Assembly (NCBI RefSeq): GCF_003597395.2
Contig: NC_133771.1
Location: forward strand, 136,401,977-136,465,976
Direction: 5' to 3'
Origin: Chelonoidis abingdonii
Taxonomy: Eukaryota > Chordata > Testudines > Testudinidae
Length of the DNA stretch: 64,000 nt
The position numbers and the translations under genes were made by a program. Below, piece by piece: positions 1-10,943 of the stretch (positions are counted from its first letter, which is position 1; the number at the start of each line of letters is the position of its first letter). The notes under the pieces were generated by a model, which worked only from the letters and a program-made list of their open reading frames with translations, was not told where the DNA came from and made no database searches.

Positions 1-846
1 TACCCCACTATTGAAACCCCCTATACTATTTACTAAAAGAAACCCCTCCCCAATTGTCTACCTTAACAAACCCCATACCCCTCACAATTGAATTTTCCCC
101 GTTTTCTGCATTTTCTTAATAAAGTTTATTTTGTACCCCACCAGTGCAGTAGTTGTCCCCCAAGATCCCCTACCTGCTGGCAGGGTCAGACTGAATGGAC
201 ATAAAGGCTGAACTGCTCTCACCAGCAGAGTTGATCCTTCATTATGACTGAGATGCAGTGTCTGGGCTTTTGCTGCTGCTTACTGTGCTGAGTTTGTTCT
301 GGAGATACACTGAAGTTCCCGGTCTCTACATTTTTCATCATTGCTTCAATCACATAAATATACATTATAACTGACACTTTTTGTAGGGTGAGGTGATCAT
401 TTATGTGACTTGAAAATGACCATACATTAAAATTAACTTAAGTAATGACAACTTAGGGCCAAATTATATGTATATCTTCATATATTCACACCCAACTGCT
501 TTTGACTTCGGTGGGAATTGGGCAAGTATATCTAAAGGCAGAATTTGGTCCTAACTACCAAATATCTAAAATATGTATATGAAAAAGTATATTGCTTATG
601 TTTATCAGAAGAGGTTTCTGTTCCTGGCCATAACCACCACTTTCCTACCATTGCTGGATTTCTGGATGGTTAATTCTGTTGTTATTTCCTTTTTTGGAGT
701 ATATTTGTAGTTTCAGTACCTTGAAAATACTTGTGTTATATGAAGATACTTCTTTATTTCTAAGGAGGCTGGTTAGATGTCATCAGGTTGAAATGGATGA
801 GCATTGTTCAAATCCAGCCCAGGTTGGTGGTGACTGAACATTGTTA
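1..846. other. Intergenic or intronic stretch, no gene seen
   Basis: The first 180 bases are rich in short C runs and look like degenerate simple sequence. Around 455-550 there is a near-palindromic relic: a 'gggccaaat' half and an 'atttggtcct' half flank a 'ttgacttcggtggga' core, the same relic type that recurs across the window. I see no coding signal in the rest. Confidence 0.5.
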
Positions 847-854
847 CTGATGGC

Positions 855-1580
855 TGGGGCTCTACCAAATTCACGTCCATTCCAGTTAATTTCATGGCCA
901 TAAGATTTGAAAATTAGTCAATTTCACATTGTCAGATGCTTATATCTGAAATTTCACAGTATTGTGACTGCGGAGGTCCTGACCTAAAAGAGGGTTGTGG
1001 GATAACCACCCTCCCTTCTGCACTGCCTTCAGAGCTGGGCTCTGCAGGCAGCAACCCCAGAGCTTCCTGCAGCTGCAGGAGGATCCTGGAGCTGGAGGTG
1101 AGTCTGATCTCCCCCGTGCTGCTGAGAGTGCTCCAACCAGGGGCTCCTAGCTGCTAGTTCGGGCTGGACTGAGGAGGGACAGGATTTGCTCTTCCCCTGA
1201 ATGGCTGCTCTTGGGGGGCGGGGGAGAGGGCGGATCAGACTCGCCTCCCTCCACCTCTGGCAAACTCCTGCGGCTGCAGGAAATTCTGGAGCTGCTGCCT
1301 AGCCTCGGAGCTTCCTGCGGCTGGGGGACCGTGCCTGAAGGTGGATCTGCTCTCCCCGCAAGAGCAGCTGTGCAGTGGAAGAGCAAGTCCTGTCCCTCCT
1401 CAGCCTGAATGGGACTAGCAGCTGGAGCCCCAGGCATGGTAGGAGCTCTTGGCTCGGACACTGCCACTCCTCCCTCTTCCCCTCCCCTCTCCTTTCCTCC
1501 GGTAGCTAGATTTCATGGGGGAGGTGTGATTTCATGGTCCATGACACATTTTTCACAGCTGTGAATTTGGTAGGGCCCTA
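855..1580. mobile_element. hAT-type non-autonomous DNA transposon (MITE)
   Basis: The left end (tggggctctacc) and the right end (ggtagggcccta) are inverted copies at 10 of 12 positions. The flanking 8-mers ctgatggc (847-854) and ctggtgtc (1581-1588) agree at 6 of 8, as expected for an aged 8-bp hAT target duplication. The interior is GC-rich and carries no transposase. The same family recurs at 14717-15352 with matching ends and a similar interior around 'aggtcctgac'. Short open frames inside are by-products of the GC-rich sequence. Confidence 0.8.
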
Positions 1581-1699
1581 CTGGTGTCCTATATAAAATG
1601 TGTTTTAATCTTAATCCATCTTCTCAGCTGTTCACATCACAAAACCCACACAGCACAGTTAACACTCATTGGCTCTTTTGTTGGTGTGCTCAGCAGAAA

Positions 1700-1930
1700 G
1701 GCCAAGATTTAATGCAAGAAGGTGGGTGAGGCAATGTCTTTTATTGGACCAACTTCTGTTGGTGAGAGGGACAAGCTTTCAAGCTACACAGAGCTGTTCT
1801 TCAGGTCTGCTGAAGAGATACAAGTAAGCTTGAAAGTTCTCTCTCTTGCCAACAGAACTTGTTCCAATAAAAGATATTACCTCACTCATCTTGTCTCTCT
1901 AATATCTTGGGACCAATACCACTGTAGCAA
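1700..1930. mobile_element. Penelope-like terminal inverted-repeat relic
   Basis: Two arms of about 68 bases, near 1715-1783 and 1826-1892, are almost perfect reverse complements. They share blocks such as 'cttttattggaccaacttc' and its complement and could fold into a long hairpin with a loop of roughly 40 bases. I recognise the sequence as the terminal repeat found next to Penelope-like retroelements with a GIY-YIG endonuclease in reptile genomes. That name rests on recall. No reverse transcriptase or endonuclease remains here. A shorter piece lies at 22400-22442. Confidence 0.65.
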
Positions 1931-3309
1931 CACTGCATACAAGATTTAATGTGGCAGATAACCCTCTTCCTCCCTTTCATATGCCAGCAGAGCAGTGTAG
2001 AGAAGCTTGCACTGCTGGTACCTGTGCAGCATTGTATCTGTTCTGTGGATAACTAGAGAATGTGATCTCTAGAGCTCCCGGTGCTGGACCTTTCACAGCA
2101 AGTAACTTTATACAATTCTTTTTAAGTTTAAAAAAACATCAAAACAAATGGTCATGAACTGGATATGCTTTTCAGTGAAATTCTGTCAGAGACCATATAA
2201 CTCAAAGCTGCAATTTATAGTTCTTATCTTTAAAACTTCTCCAGGTGGTGTGGGAGTCTTCTCATGTGGATCCATTTGGAGGACAGGGTTTCGTATTAGA
2301 TCAGCAACACAGAAAATACAATGAATCGTATATTGCTGCTATATTGGCAATGTATCATAGCAAATTATTCTTTTGTTTCTTTCAAGAGTATTTTTCAAGA
2401 ATGATTTTTAGTGTGTAAATCACACCAAAAAGTGTTTAAACTAAGTTGTATACCACTTTCAATTCTTAGCAATCCTGTAGATAGTATAGATAGTACTATG
2501 TATAGTATCTAGTATGTAGATAGTATAGATTTCTTCACTCTATTACTCTTATAAAGTCAGCTGAGCCAAGGAAGTCTTTTAGATCCATTTTGCCTAAGCT
2601 GTTGCCTATCAAATTGATAAAATAAGGGTGTAGATGTTTAACTATGCTTTTTCCACCATGTACTGCAAAGTCCCTCAAGAAGGGGCAAATTGCCCCTACC
2701 AACCATAAGGGGAATCACTTCTTTACACTCCACAGCAACACATTTTGCTAACACAACTACTCAACCCTCCTCCTGATTCAAAGTAGTCACGGTCTCACTT
2801 TCCACAGTCAATGGGTCTGATTCTCTTTTATGCTAAGGTCCCTTTGCACCACTCTGGTCGTGTAAAGGGGGCTTAGTGCAAATGTCAAATCTGTTGCATG
2901 TTTAAGATTGTGTTCCAAATAGACTTATCAAGAGCACTTTCCTTTAACCATTAGTGTAGAAGTTCAAGTTGGACAGTTGTTTAGGTGTTCCCGGAAGGGC
3001 ATCTTATCCTCATCGGCTACACTTGGTGCACATAACTGGGCACTTGCATATGTGCCCATCTTGTCCTTGTGCCTGCACACAAGCTGATCAGATCCTTGCC
3101 ATTGACATAGGTGCCAAGCAACCATCAGTTTAGATATCTGGCCTGCATAACCCAGGAAGTGCCATCTTAAGTGTAGGAAGGTTTCTGCACACAGCCAGCA
3201 TATACGTACTGGCACCATATGCCTCTTTACTCTTGATTGCACCCATGGACACTCATGTTATAAACTGAATATGTAAGCAATAGAGAAAAGAGGGCTCATG
3301 GACAATTGC
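1931..3309. other. Intergenic stretch, no gene seen
   Basis: Mostly non-repetitive AT-rich DNA. At about 2475-2532 there is a short degenerate tandem of 'tagatagtat'-like units. No coding signal or clear transposon end was recognised before the CR1 copy begins. Confidence 0.45.
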
Positions 3310-3329
3310 AGTTGCCAAATAGGGTCATC

Positions 3330-4140
3330 CCCACACAAGAGATTCCCACACCCGAGCCATTCTTTTTAGGTGACAAATCTGAGGAACAAATTGAGTTGTC
3401 AGTAGATGAGGTTTTGGAACAAATTGATAAACTAACCTATAACAAATCACCAGGACCAGATGGTATTCACCTCAGAGTTCTGAAGGAACTCAGATATGAA
3501 CTTGCAGAACCACTAACTCCGGTGTGTAACCTATCTTTTAAATCAGCCTCTGTAACAGATGACTGGTGGGTAATAATGTAATGCCATTTTTTTAAAGGCT
3601 CTAGAAGGAATCCTAGCAGTTGCAGACCAGTAAGCCTAACTTCAGGTAAATTGGTTGAAACTATGGTAAAGAATAGAATGATCAGAAACATAGATAAACA
3701 CGATATGTTGGGGAAGAGTCAACACAGTTTTTGTAAAGGTAAATCATGTCTCCTTAATCTATTAGAATTCTTTGAGGGAGTCAACAAGCATGTGAACAGT
3801 GGTGATCCAGTGGATATTGTGTACTTGGACTTTCAGAAAGTCTTTGACAAGGTCCCTCTTAAGCAAACTAAGCAGTCATGGGACACTAGGAAAAGTCCTC
3901 TCATGGATAAGTAAATGGATACAAGATCAGAGGCAAAAGATAGGAATAAATGGTCAGTTTTCACAATGGAGAGGTAAATAGCAATGTCCCCCAAGGATCT
4001 GTATTGGGAAAAGTGCTGTTCAACATTTTCAGAAATGATCTGGGAAAGGGGGTGAACAGTGAGGTGGCAAAATTTGCAGATGATACAAAATTAATCATTG
4101 TGAAGAGTTATAAAGGAATTTCACTAAACTTGGTGACTAG
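3330..4140 (+). pseudogene. CR1 ORF2 reverse transcriptase fragment (broken)
   Basis: In an intact element this protein copies CR1 RNA into DNA at the target. Recognisable pieces lie in several frames. The finger region has 'NKSPGPDGIHLRVLKEL' near 3440-3495. The catalytic motif A 'YLDFQKVFDKVP' starts at 3823 and includes the metal-binding Asp. A '[11 protein letters not shown]' motif lies near 3985-4020, and the motif C 'FADDTKL' lies at 4073-4093 with both catalytic aspartates present. The frame shifts at about 3575-3590, 3890-3910 and 3975, and stops occur in between, so no functional protein is possible. The endonuclease domain is absent because of 5' truncation. The identification as a CR1-clade RT is secure; the subfamily was not determined. 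Confidence 0.9.
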
Positions 4141-4336
4141 ATGACAAAATGGCAAATGAAATTCAGTGTTGGTATATGCAAAGTAATGCTCATTGGAAAA
4201 CATCATGCCAACTATACTGGCAAAATGATGGGGTCTAAATGAGCTGTTGCAACTCAAGAAAGAGATCTTGGAGTCATTGTGGATAGTTCTCTGAAAATAT
4301 CTGCTTAATGTGCAGTGGCAGTCAAAAAAGCTAACA

Positions 4337-4557
4337 TAGTGGTTATCAAACTTTTGTATTGGTGACCCCTTTCATACAGCAAGCCTCCGAGTGTGGGCCT
4401 CCCCCCCCCAAATTAAAAACACTTATTTATATTTAACACTATTATACATGATGGCAATGAAGCAGGGTTTGGGAGTGGAGGCTGACAGCTCGTGATCCTC
4501 CCTGTAATAACCTCATGACCCTCTGAGGGGTCATGACCCTCAGTTTGAGAACCGTTG
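4337..4557. mobile_element. hAT-Charlie-like MITE inserted in CR1 copy A
   Basis: The ends 'tagtggttatcaaac' and 'gtttgagaaccgttg' are inverted copies of the Charlie-type hAT terminus. Flanking 8-mers agctaaca (4329-4336) and aggtaacg (4558-4565) match at 6 of 8. CR1 sequence continues on both sides ('aaaaaagctaaca' then 'gaatgttagg'), so the interruption point is clear. The 221-bp body has no transposase. Confidence 0.88.
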
Positions 4558-4922
4558 AGGTAACGGAATGTTAGGAACCATTAGGAATGAGATAGATAAT
4601 AAAACAAACAATATCATAATGCTTCTATATAAATCCATGGTACGTAAGGTGGGATATGCTAGAGGTCTATACAATCATGAATGGGGTGGAAAACATGAAT
4701 AAGGAAGTTATCCTGACTTATTTACCCCTTCATATAACACAATAACTAAGGGTCACCCAATGAAATTAATAGGCAGCAGGTTTAAAACAAACAAAAGGAA
4801 GTATTTTGTTACACAGCACACAGTCAACCTGTGGACCTTGTTGCCAGGGGATATTGTGAAGGCCAAAATTATAACTGGGTTCAGAAAATAATTAAATTCA
4901 TAGAAGATGGGTCCGACAATGG

Positions 4923-5300
4923 TCACAGATGTGACTTTGTGGGTGCACAGGGGCTCAAGTACCCACAGGCCTGGCCAGGGCTGCTGCTATGATGGCGCTG
5001 GGGTTAGCTGCCAGTTGGCTGCTCAGCGGTTGACCCTACATCCAAGCAGCACTTCAGCGGTTCATCCACTGATCAGCTGTTGAGGGGGACTGCCCCACCC
5101 TCTCCCCCTCACTGCTCTTAAGCCAGGAGGGGGCAGAAATGAGCCAGCAGCTGGCGGGAGGCACTCAGGGGAGGGGGCAGAATGGGGCAGGAAGAGCTGG
5201 AGTGGGGACAAGGCCCTGGGGAGGAGTGTGGGCAGGGCCTCAGGAAGGGGGCAGAGCTGATGTGGGGCACCTACCAGCAAAATGAAAAGTCAGTGACTAT
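4923..5300. mobile_element. GC-rich insertion in CR1 copy A, probably hAT MITE
   Basis: CR1 sequence breaks after 'gacaatgg' (4915-4922) and resumes after 'gtcagtgg' (5301-5308). The 8-mers agree at 6 of 8, consistent with a decayed hAT duplication. The inserted 378 bases hold a 'ggctcaagtacccacagg' block seen in turtle hAT MITEs and a purine-rich 'ggagggggcagaa' section. The terminal repeats are only loosely alike, so the class is less sure than the insertion itself. Confidence 0.6.
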
Positions 5301-5466
5301 GTCAGTGGCTATTAGCCAAGATGGTCAGGATGAAACCCAGTCTCTGGGTTTCCCTAAACCTACAACTGCCAGAAACATCTGGCACTTGCCATTTTCAGAG
5401 AGTAGATACAAGGCTAGAGGGTCTATTGGTCTGACCCAGTGTGGCCGTTCTTGTTTTCTTATGTCT

Positions 5467-6849
5467 TGCAGTAGGCAGTTTGGAAACCTTTAATCTTTCT
5501 CTTTCTTTTAATAAGACATGTATATGCCAGCAAAGAAACCCAGACTATTCTGTGTAAGGTCATGTCAATGTCAGTCAATGGCACCAGGAAGAAGCTGAAT
5601 AATAAAGGAGAAAATCCTGCTGGTCCCAATGCATAAACTATGTATATTCTCTGAGGAGTGGGTTACCGGCATGAGGAACAGGAAAAAAAAAAGTGTATGA
5701 TGCCCTTTTATATATGTCACCTCCCATATTTGGGAAAGTTGACTTCTTGATATAGATTAATTGATGGGTCATTGCCTAAGATTTGCATTGCACTGACTGC
5801 ATAGTAAATTTTAGCCCTTGGATCAGGATTAAGTTCTACAGCAGCTGAGCCATGCAATCCGTTTTAAACTCCAGAAATCAGATTTAGATCTGAATAAAGT
5901 CCTTACATATAAAGCTAATGTCAACTGCATACGTCTTAATGGAAAATCTTATAATGTCATAAATCCAATGGGTTTCCTTCCGAAAGTGGTTGCAGGAGTT
6001 ATTTCTGTGAAACCTGAGATTAATATAATATCCTATCTATGCATTTATAATGCAGCTGTTGTGACAGAATCTGAATACCATGCACATAAATGAGATTCAC
6101 GTTGATTCAGCTAAGAAGGGACTATAATTTTCACCCCTGCTTCTGTGTATTCCATGCAGGCTAATTCAGATGGTTTTCTCTCAGGAGGATGTTGCTGGGG
6201 CTATTCTGTGGCTCTGTTACTGGAGACAGGGTTGTGCAACGGGTGTTACAAAACGCAGGCTCGGTCTTATTTCTGATGGTAGGTAGCTCCACAGGCTAAG
6301 GCCTTTAACAGAACATTCGTGGCACTTCCAAATACAAGCATACGAGTAAGGGCTTCATTTGGGTCGTACATACTTCACCCTGTCTTGAAAGGCTGTTTAT
6401 GAAACCAACTGCTGAGTCACTTGTCAAGATTAGAATTCAGCTCCAAATGTAAAGACATCCTACAGCACAAAGCTACTCAGGGGATGTGGGGAATCTCAAA
6501 AAGTTTCTAATAACCTAGTCAGTGATGTAGACTGCTTCTCCCTGCTGGACTGGAAACAAGTAAAGGAAACCAGTAAAGCACTTTGTGTGCGGGCACTATG
6601 TAGGGGTTGTTGGGGTTCAGGATGCACTCCAAGCCGGCAGGCAAGATGAGGGGCAGAAGCACATCCATCCTTGGTTTTGCAGCAGGACTGTACACTTCTA
6701 GCCTGGGGTAGTATCGATTTTTTTTTTTTTTTTTGGCACCGCTCCACTCAGTGTTTCAGTGACTATTTTCATCATTCCAAGCATCAGTTTTTGCAAAATA
6801 CAGAACATTTCAATTTATCAGTCAAATGTGCTCATACGACTCCCATTAC
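5467..6849. other. Intergenic stretch, no gene seen
   Basis: Apparently single-copy DNA. A 17-base poly-T run lies at 6718-6734, but no coding or LINE sequence adjoins it that would make it a retroposon tail. No supported gene. Confidence 0.45.
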
Positions 6850-6968
6850 TGTAGTCTCTGAGCACTTCACCATCTTTAATGCATTTAGAACTCTCCAGTG
6901 AGGTAGAGAAGTGCTGTTATTCCCGTTTTACAGATGGGGAGCTGAGGCACAGGGAGATTAAGATATTT
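6850..6968 (-). mobile_element. MIR SINE relic
   Basis: The block 'ttttacagatggggagctg' followed by 'aggcacagggagattaag' is the MIR core read on the minus strand (cctcagtttccccatctg). The tRNA-derived head and the tail are lost or unrecognisable. Confidence 0.85.
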
Positions 6969-7542
6969 TATCACTTCAGAGTTAATCTGGACTTTTACAC
7001 AATCCTCCTCCCACCATCTACACACAAAACCCCTTTCCCTGGATTTATATGTGCTTTGAACCTGGGCTTGCTTGTCCAGTTGGGGGGATAGGTTAGAGCT
7101 CAGATTTCACTTTTACTCAGGCTCTAACACACCTACTTCACAGTGAGAGTGCAGGCTGAAATATGAGTTACAAGACTTAGGTTCTGATAGTCCACCCCCT
7201 TCCCACAATTCCCCGGGGCCGTCTATCTACTACTCCTGGCTGTCTACCTACTACGTTCCTCTACACTAAAAATCACCTACCAGTTTATATGCACCTGGTC
7301 AGAATTTATACCCCTCGTTCCATATGGCCTGCTCCATTTCTACATAGCACTTGAATGGTGCCTGACTGACTAGAGATGCCATCCTAGCATGCTGCTAGCT
7401 GACTGGAGGCTGACACCAAGGTTCTCGGGGACATCTGGTTTGTTGAATGTTTTAAAATAAAATAAATATGAAATATTTACCATTGTCTTGCTGGGCTAGG
7501 GTGGTTTCTGAGCAGGAAAATGTAGGGAGACGGAATAATGAC
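6969..7542. other. Intergenic stretch, no gene seen
   Basis: Unremarkable sequence between a MIR relic and a hAT MITE. No coding signal. Confidence 0.4.
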
Positions 7543-7550
7543 ATACCAAG

Positions 7551-7729
7551 CAGGGCTGGTTCTAGGCACCAGCAAACCAAGCACGTGATTGTGGCGGCAC
7601 AATTTCAGTGGCAGCACTCTAGACACTTCGGCAGTTGCCCTCCCACAGGGTTTTTTTGTTTGGTTGGTTGGTTGGTTTATTTATTTTTTTTGTTTGCTTG
7701 GTGCAGCAAAAAACCTAGAGCCGGCCCTG
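7551..7729. mobile_element. Short hAT MITE with perfect 8-bp duplication
   Basis: The ends 'cagggctggttctaggcacc' and 'aacctagagccggccctg' are inverted repeats. The 8-mer ataccaag occurs exactly at 7543-7550 and 7730-7737, the mark of hAT insertion. The 179-bp body has a T-rich 'ttggttggttggttggttt' tract. No transposase. Related 'cagg(g/a)ccggc' ends occur at 19723-20076 and 43820-44309. Confidence 0.93.
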
Positions 7730-7796
7730 ATACCAAGGAGATCAAAGGTTCAAGTTTTGGCCTTGCTGTTATGGAGAATTTTAAAGGAGAGAATTT

Positions 7797-8146
7797 CCCC
7801 CCCCCCTTGGAAACAATCTTTCATTGCCTTTGCAGAACCTTCTTCCTCAGCTGGAGCAGGGCACCCACCCAAGCCTGTTTGGGCAAGGAGGACCCTGAAC
7901 ACTGTCCAAAAAGAAAAGACTCAGGGACAACCTGCTGCAGGACATACATAGGGATTTTCCACAAAGGTTGGAGCAGCTCCTGGACATGCAGAGGGAGGGC
8001 AAGGAGTGGGTGGTGGCGGAGTACATCAGTCATGACAGAGTGATGAGGGAGTAGGAGCTCCAGCAGCAGAGGGAACTGTTTGAGCAGCTGCTTATCATGA
8101 TGGCCAGGGATGACCATGATGGCCAAACACAGGAAGTCTGTGGTAG
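7797..8146 (+). pseudogene. Decayed coiled-coil ORF, possibly transposon-encoded
   Basis: Read in the frame of a stop at 7896-7898, about 110 codons translate into a protein-like, charge-rich sequence interrupted only by that TGA and a TAG near 8053. Pieces include 'KKRLRDNLLQDIHRDFPQRL', 'EQLLDMQREGKEW' and 'ELQQQRELFEQLLIMMARDD'. The Leu/Met spacing and high Glu, Gln and Arg content suggest an amphipathic helix or coiled coil. The pattern resembles the C-terminal part of Myb/SANT-like proteins encoded by Harbinger transposons, but no DNA-binding domain is visible, so this is inference. It sits just downstream of a hAT MITE. A longer open stretch in another frame (7468-8043) is composition-driven and not the likely original frame. 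Confidence 0.4.
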
Positions 8147-10887
8147 AACAGGGAATTTAACCATTTCTCCCTAGTCTCAGGCAGATTTAAACATCAGAAG
8201 CACTAATGAGACACAAAATAGCCTCTTCCATTTAACATGCTCCATATTCCAGTTATTTTTTGTGTATAAAATAAATCATACCATTTATTTTATGGCAAAA
8301 CATTTTAAAACGGCATTATTTTTAACATCCAGCAGCATTCAAGTGAAACTGAGGCAGCACTTACATTTTTACTTGATTAGGTTATTGTTTTACCAAATGC
8401 TGCAAAAAATTCCTTCCTTGGCTCAACATATCACATTTCAACCTGGAAGGGTTTTGCTTTACAAAGCTATAATACCCTGGAAATCAGGTGTTTTTCAAGG
8501 AAATCCCAGCACACTAAGCTATGTCATTGCTAATGCATGATTAAAATAATATTAAAGTCTGGAAAATTGAGACGGCTGAAATGTCCTTAATAGCGTTGGA
8601 TGAATAATTCATACAATGAATTTCCTCTTTTTCTTGCATCAAGTTTTTAATCATAGAATCTCACCCAGACAGAAGGCAGGGGAAATGGATACAACATATA
8701 AAAAAAGTGATCAGGAGAATGACAGGCACATCATTATAACTTCCCCCCACAATTCAGCCTACTCATCTTCCCTCACAGTAGTTGTCTACCTCAGTTCCAG
8801 TGATATTGTATCCTTCCCTTCACATATATGAATACATGAAATACGTGAAATTAATTAATAGGTGTCTTAGCTTTCTTGAAGGCATCATGGAAGAAGTAGG
8901 CCTTCAGGAGGGATTTAAGGACTGGAGCCCGCTCCATTTAAGCCAATGACAAAATTTCCAATGACTATAGTGGGAGTAGGATGGAGTTCTTATGAGTGGT
9001 GTAGTGGTTTTGCAGACCAGATCAGAAAAGATACTCTGTGTGTCGGGGAGAATATGAGAAGATGGGTGTGGAAGAAGTTACCAAATGGGGTTCTAAACCT
9101 TAATCTACCTCACTGTGCATAGGTAGTGTAGCTAGAGTATATATAGGTAGATTAGTCTATCACTCATTCTATCTGTATGTGAGCCCATCACTGAGATAGT
9201 GATAGGTCAAAGGTGGATCCTACTTTTTGAGTCTTGGCCAAAACCTTAGAGGAGATTTCAGTCACAGTACCAGTGAACCCAGAAAATAGAGCCCTTCTGT
9301 TTTGAATACAACTCTGAACCAAAGCCATATTTATGGGATGTGAAGATGGGATTTGAATCTCAGCTGTCACAAATCCATAGGACTTTGGATTCAAGTTTCT
9401 GATTTTGTCCCATCTATAATAAGAACCACAATTCTTTTATGTATAGTTTTTGTTTAATTGTACTAGACTTCTCTATAATTGAATATGCAACAGCAGGGTT
9501 TCCTAATGCTGCCGGTCCCTGGCTCCCAAGAATGAGTGGAGGTTAGACTCTCTCTGAAAAACATTATTGTCTAAAATGTCATAACACATTGCAATAGATT
9601 CAGCTCCGGATTATCCCATCTTCTAGTGATATAATCCTGGGCACAGAGTCATCTGAGGCAAAAAGTCCACTGGGGGAAGTTGCAGAGACATAATTTTTCC
9701 ACTGAGGGCTCTGGAAGTAGGAGATGGTGGTTAAAGAGGAAGTGTGGCCAGAAGATGCACTCGGAAGTGCATCCCCTGTTATCATCCTCTGCCAGTAAAA
9801 TTCTGCAGATATCCAGACCACAGTTTAAAATCTTATCTCAGGTGGAATTCCTGAGGGAGAGTTGCAGTGAACTTACAATTTACCCTCTCCTCTGTAAGTC
9901 AATGCCCCCAGGACAAGGTGGGCCCTGCTTGTGCAAAGAGGTTCAATGTATTTTATCTAGCACAATGAGGATCCTCTCTCAGCTGGAACCTCAAGGCACT
10001 GTCACAATATAAGCAATAGATAATAATAATAATTTGTACCCTCCATTCAGGGTTGTGATTCATCAACAAGACATTACTCTAAAATCAGGAAGAAAAATGC
10101 CCAAGTCCAAGGAGAGTGATCAGTATCTCTCAGAAGGAGTGGACTGTTATGGTGTTCTGGCTTTCACACTCAGCAATGTTCATACAATCCCCTACAGATT
10201 CAATGGACTACAATTTGCTCTCAGTCACACCAGTCTATATCAGTAAGCATAATTCCATTGATTCCCGTGGAGTTACTCTGAACTCAGATCCATTAGCTGA
10301 GAGCAGGATTTGACCCATTTTCCTAACTGAGGAAGTTTTCCAAGGGAATCCTAGCTCTCCTTTCTAGTGTTTGCTCATCCATTCTGATGTTTACTACTGC
10401 CTCACACCAAAAAGACCAACTAGCTTTTCCAGTTGGGTAAACTCTGGGACACAGAGCTGGGCCCACATAGTTGGATGAAACCCAGCAAAAGCATGTGACC
10501 AGGCTGCAGGATTCAATGTTTACTTTTCAACATCCCCTGGCTCCAACTTTTTCCTTATTTAAATTTTGTTGTCTGAATATTTAAACTTGTTCCCGACAAG
10601 ATATTACTTTTGGCTGGCAGCCATTTTCCAACAACATGGCAACATTTTGCTGAAGGGCCTCCTGAAACTTGTTCTTTACCTCTTTAAAAATCAAAATGAG
10701 GGGTATTCACATCAGTGGTGATAGGGGCAAGTATCCCTAAAACACAAAACAGGGCTAGTTATTATGAAGTAATTCTGCACCCTGACACACTATTGTGTAA
10801 TTTAGGGTTAGGACAAATATGCCATTGACCTTTACTCTGACATCAGTTTATTTATCCATATTGGGTAAACAGAGTGCAAGTCATTGG
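8147..10887. other. Intergenic stretch with short relics, no gene seen
   Basis: Long AT-rich stretch. A short 'taataataataat' tract lies near 10020. A relic with an 'attccattgattcccgtggag' type core (about 10235-10315) belongs to the recurrent near-palindromic relic group. Open frames up to 110 codons show no recognisable protein features. Confidence 0.45.
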
Positions 10888-10943
10888 CTAAATCTCAACC
10901 TTGGCAGACAGCAGCCTAAATCTCAACCTTGGCAGACAGCACC
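10888..10943. repeat. 28-bp tandem duplication
   Basis: Two adjacent 28-bp units beginning 'ctaaatctcaaccttggcag' and starting at 10888 and 10916 are nearly identical. Looks like a local replication slip. Confidence 0.85.

Larger units (their letters stand above)
3310..5466 (+). mobile_element. CR1 LINE copy A, 3' portion with nested insertions
   Basis: This is the 3' part of a CR1 non-LTR retrotransposon, running from the start of the reverse transcriptase to the CR1 3' tail, which ends near 5466 with 'gttcttgttttcttatg'. It aligns by eye with the other CR1 pieces at 24800-24930 and 34332-35066; shared blocks include 'gaggttttggaacaaattga' and 'ggcagcaggtttaaaacaaa'. Two DNA elements (4337-4557 and 4923-5300) interrupt it, and a segment near 4650 present in the 34332 copy is missing. 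The protein is broken by frameshifts and stops, so the copy is dead. It is 5' truncated, as most CR1 copies are. Confidence 0.93.

Noticed and set aside
6718..6734. Poly-T run as the tail of a minus-strand processed pseudogene
   Set aside because: No coding-like or LINE-like sequence adjoins it and no target duplication was found.
7468..8043. 191-codon plus-strand open frame
   Set aside because: It crosses the hAT MITE boundary and is out of frame with the more protein-like decayed ORF at 7797-8146.
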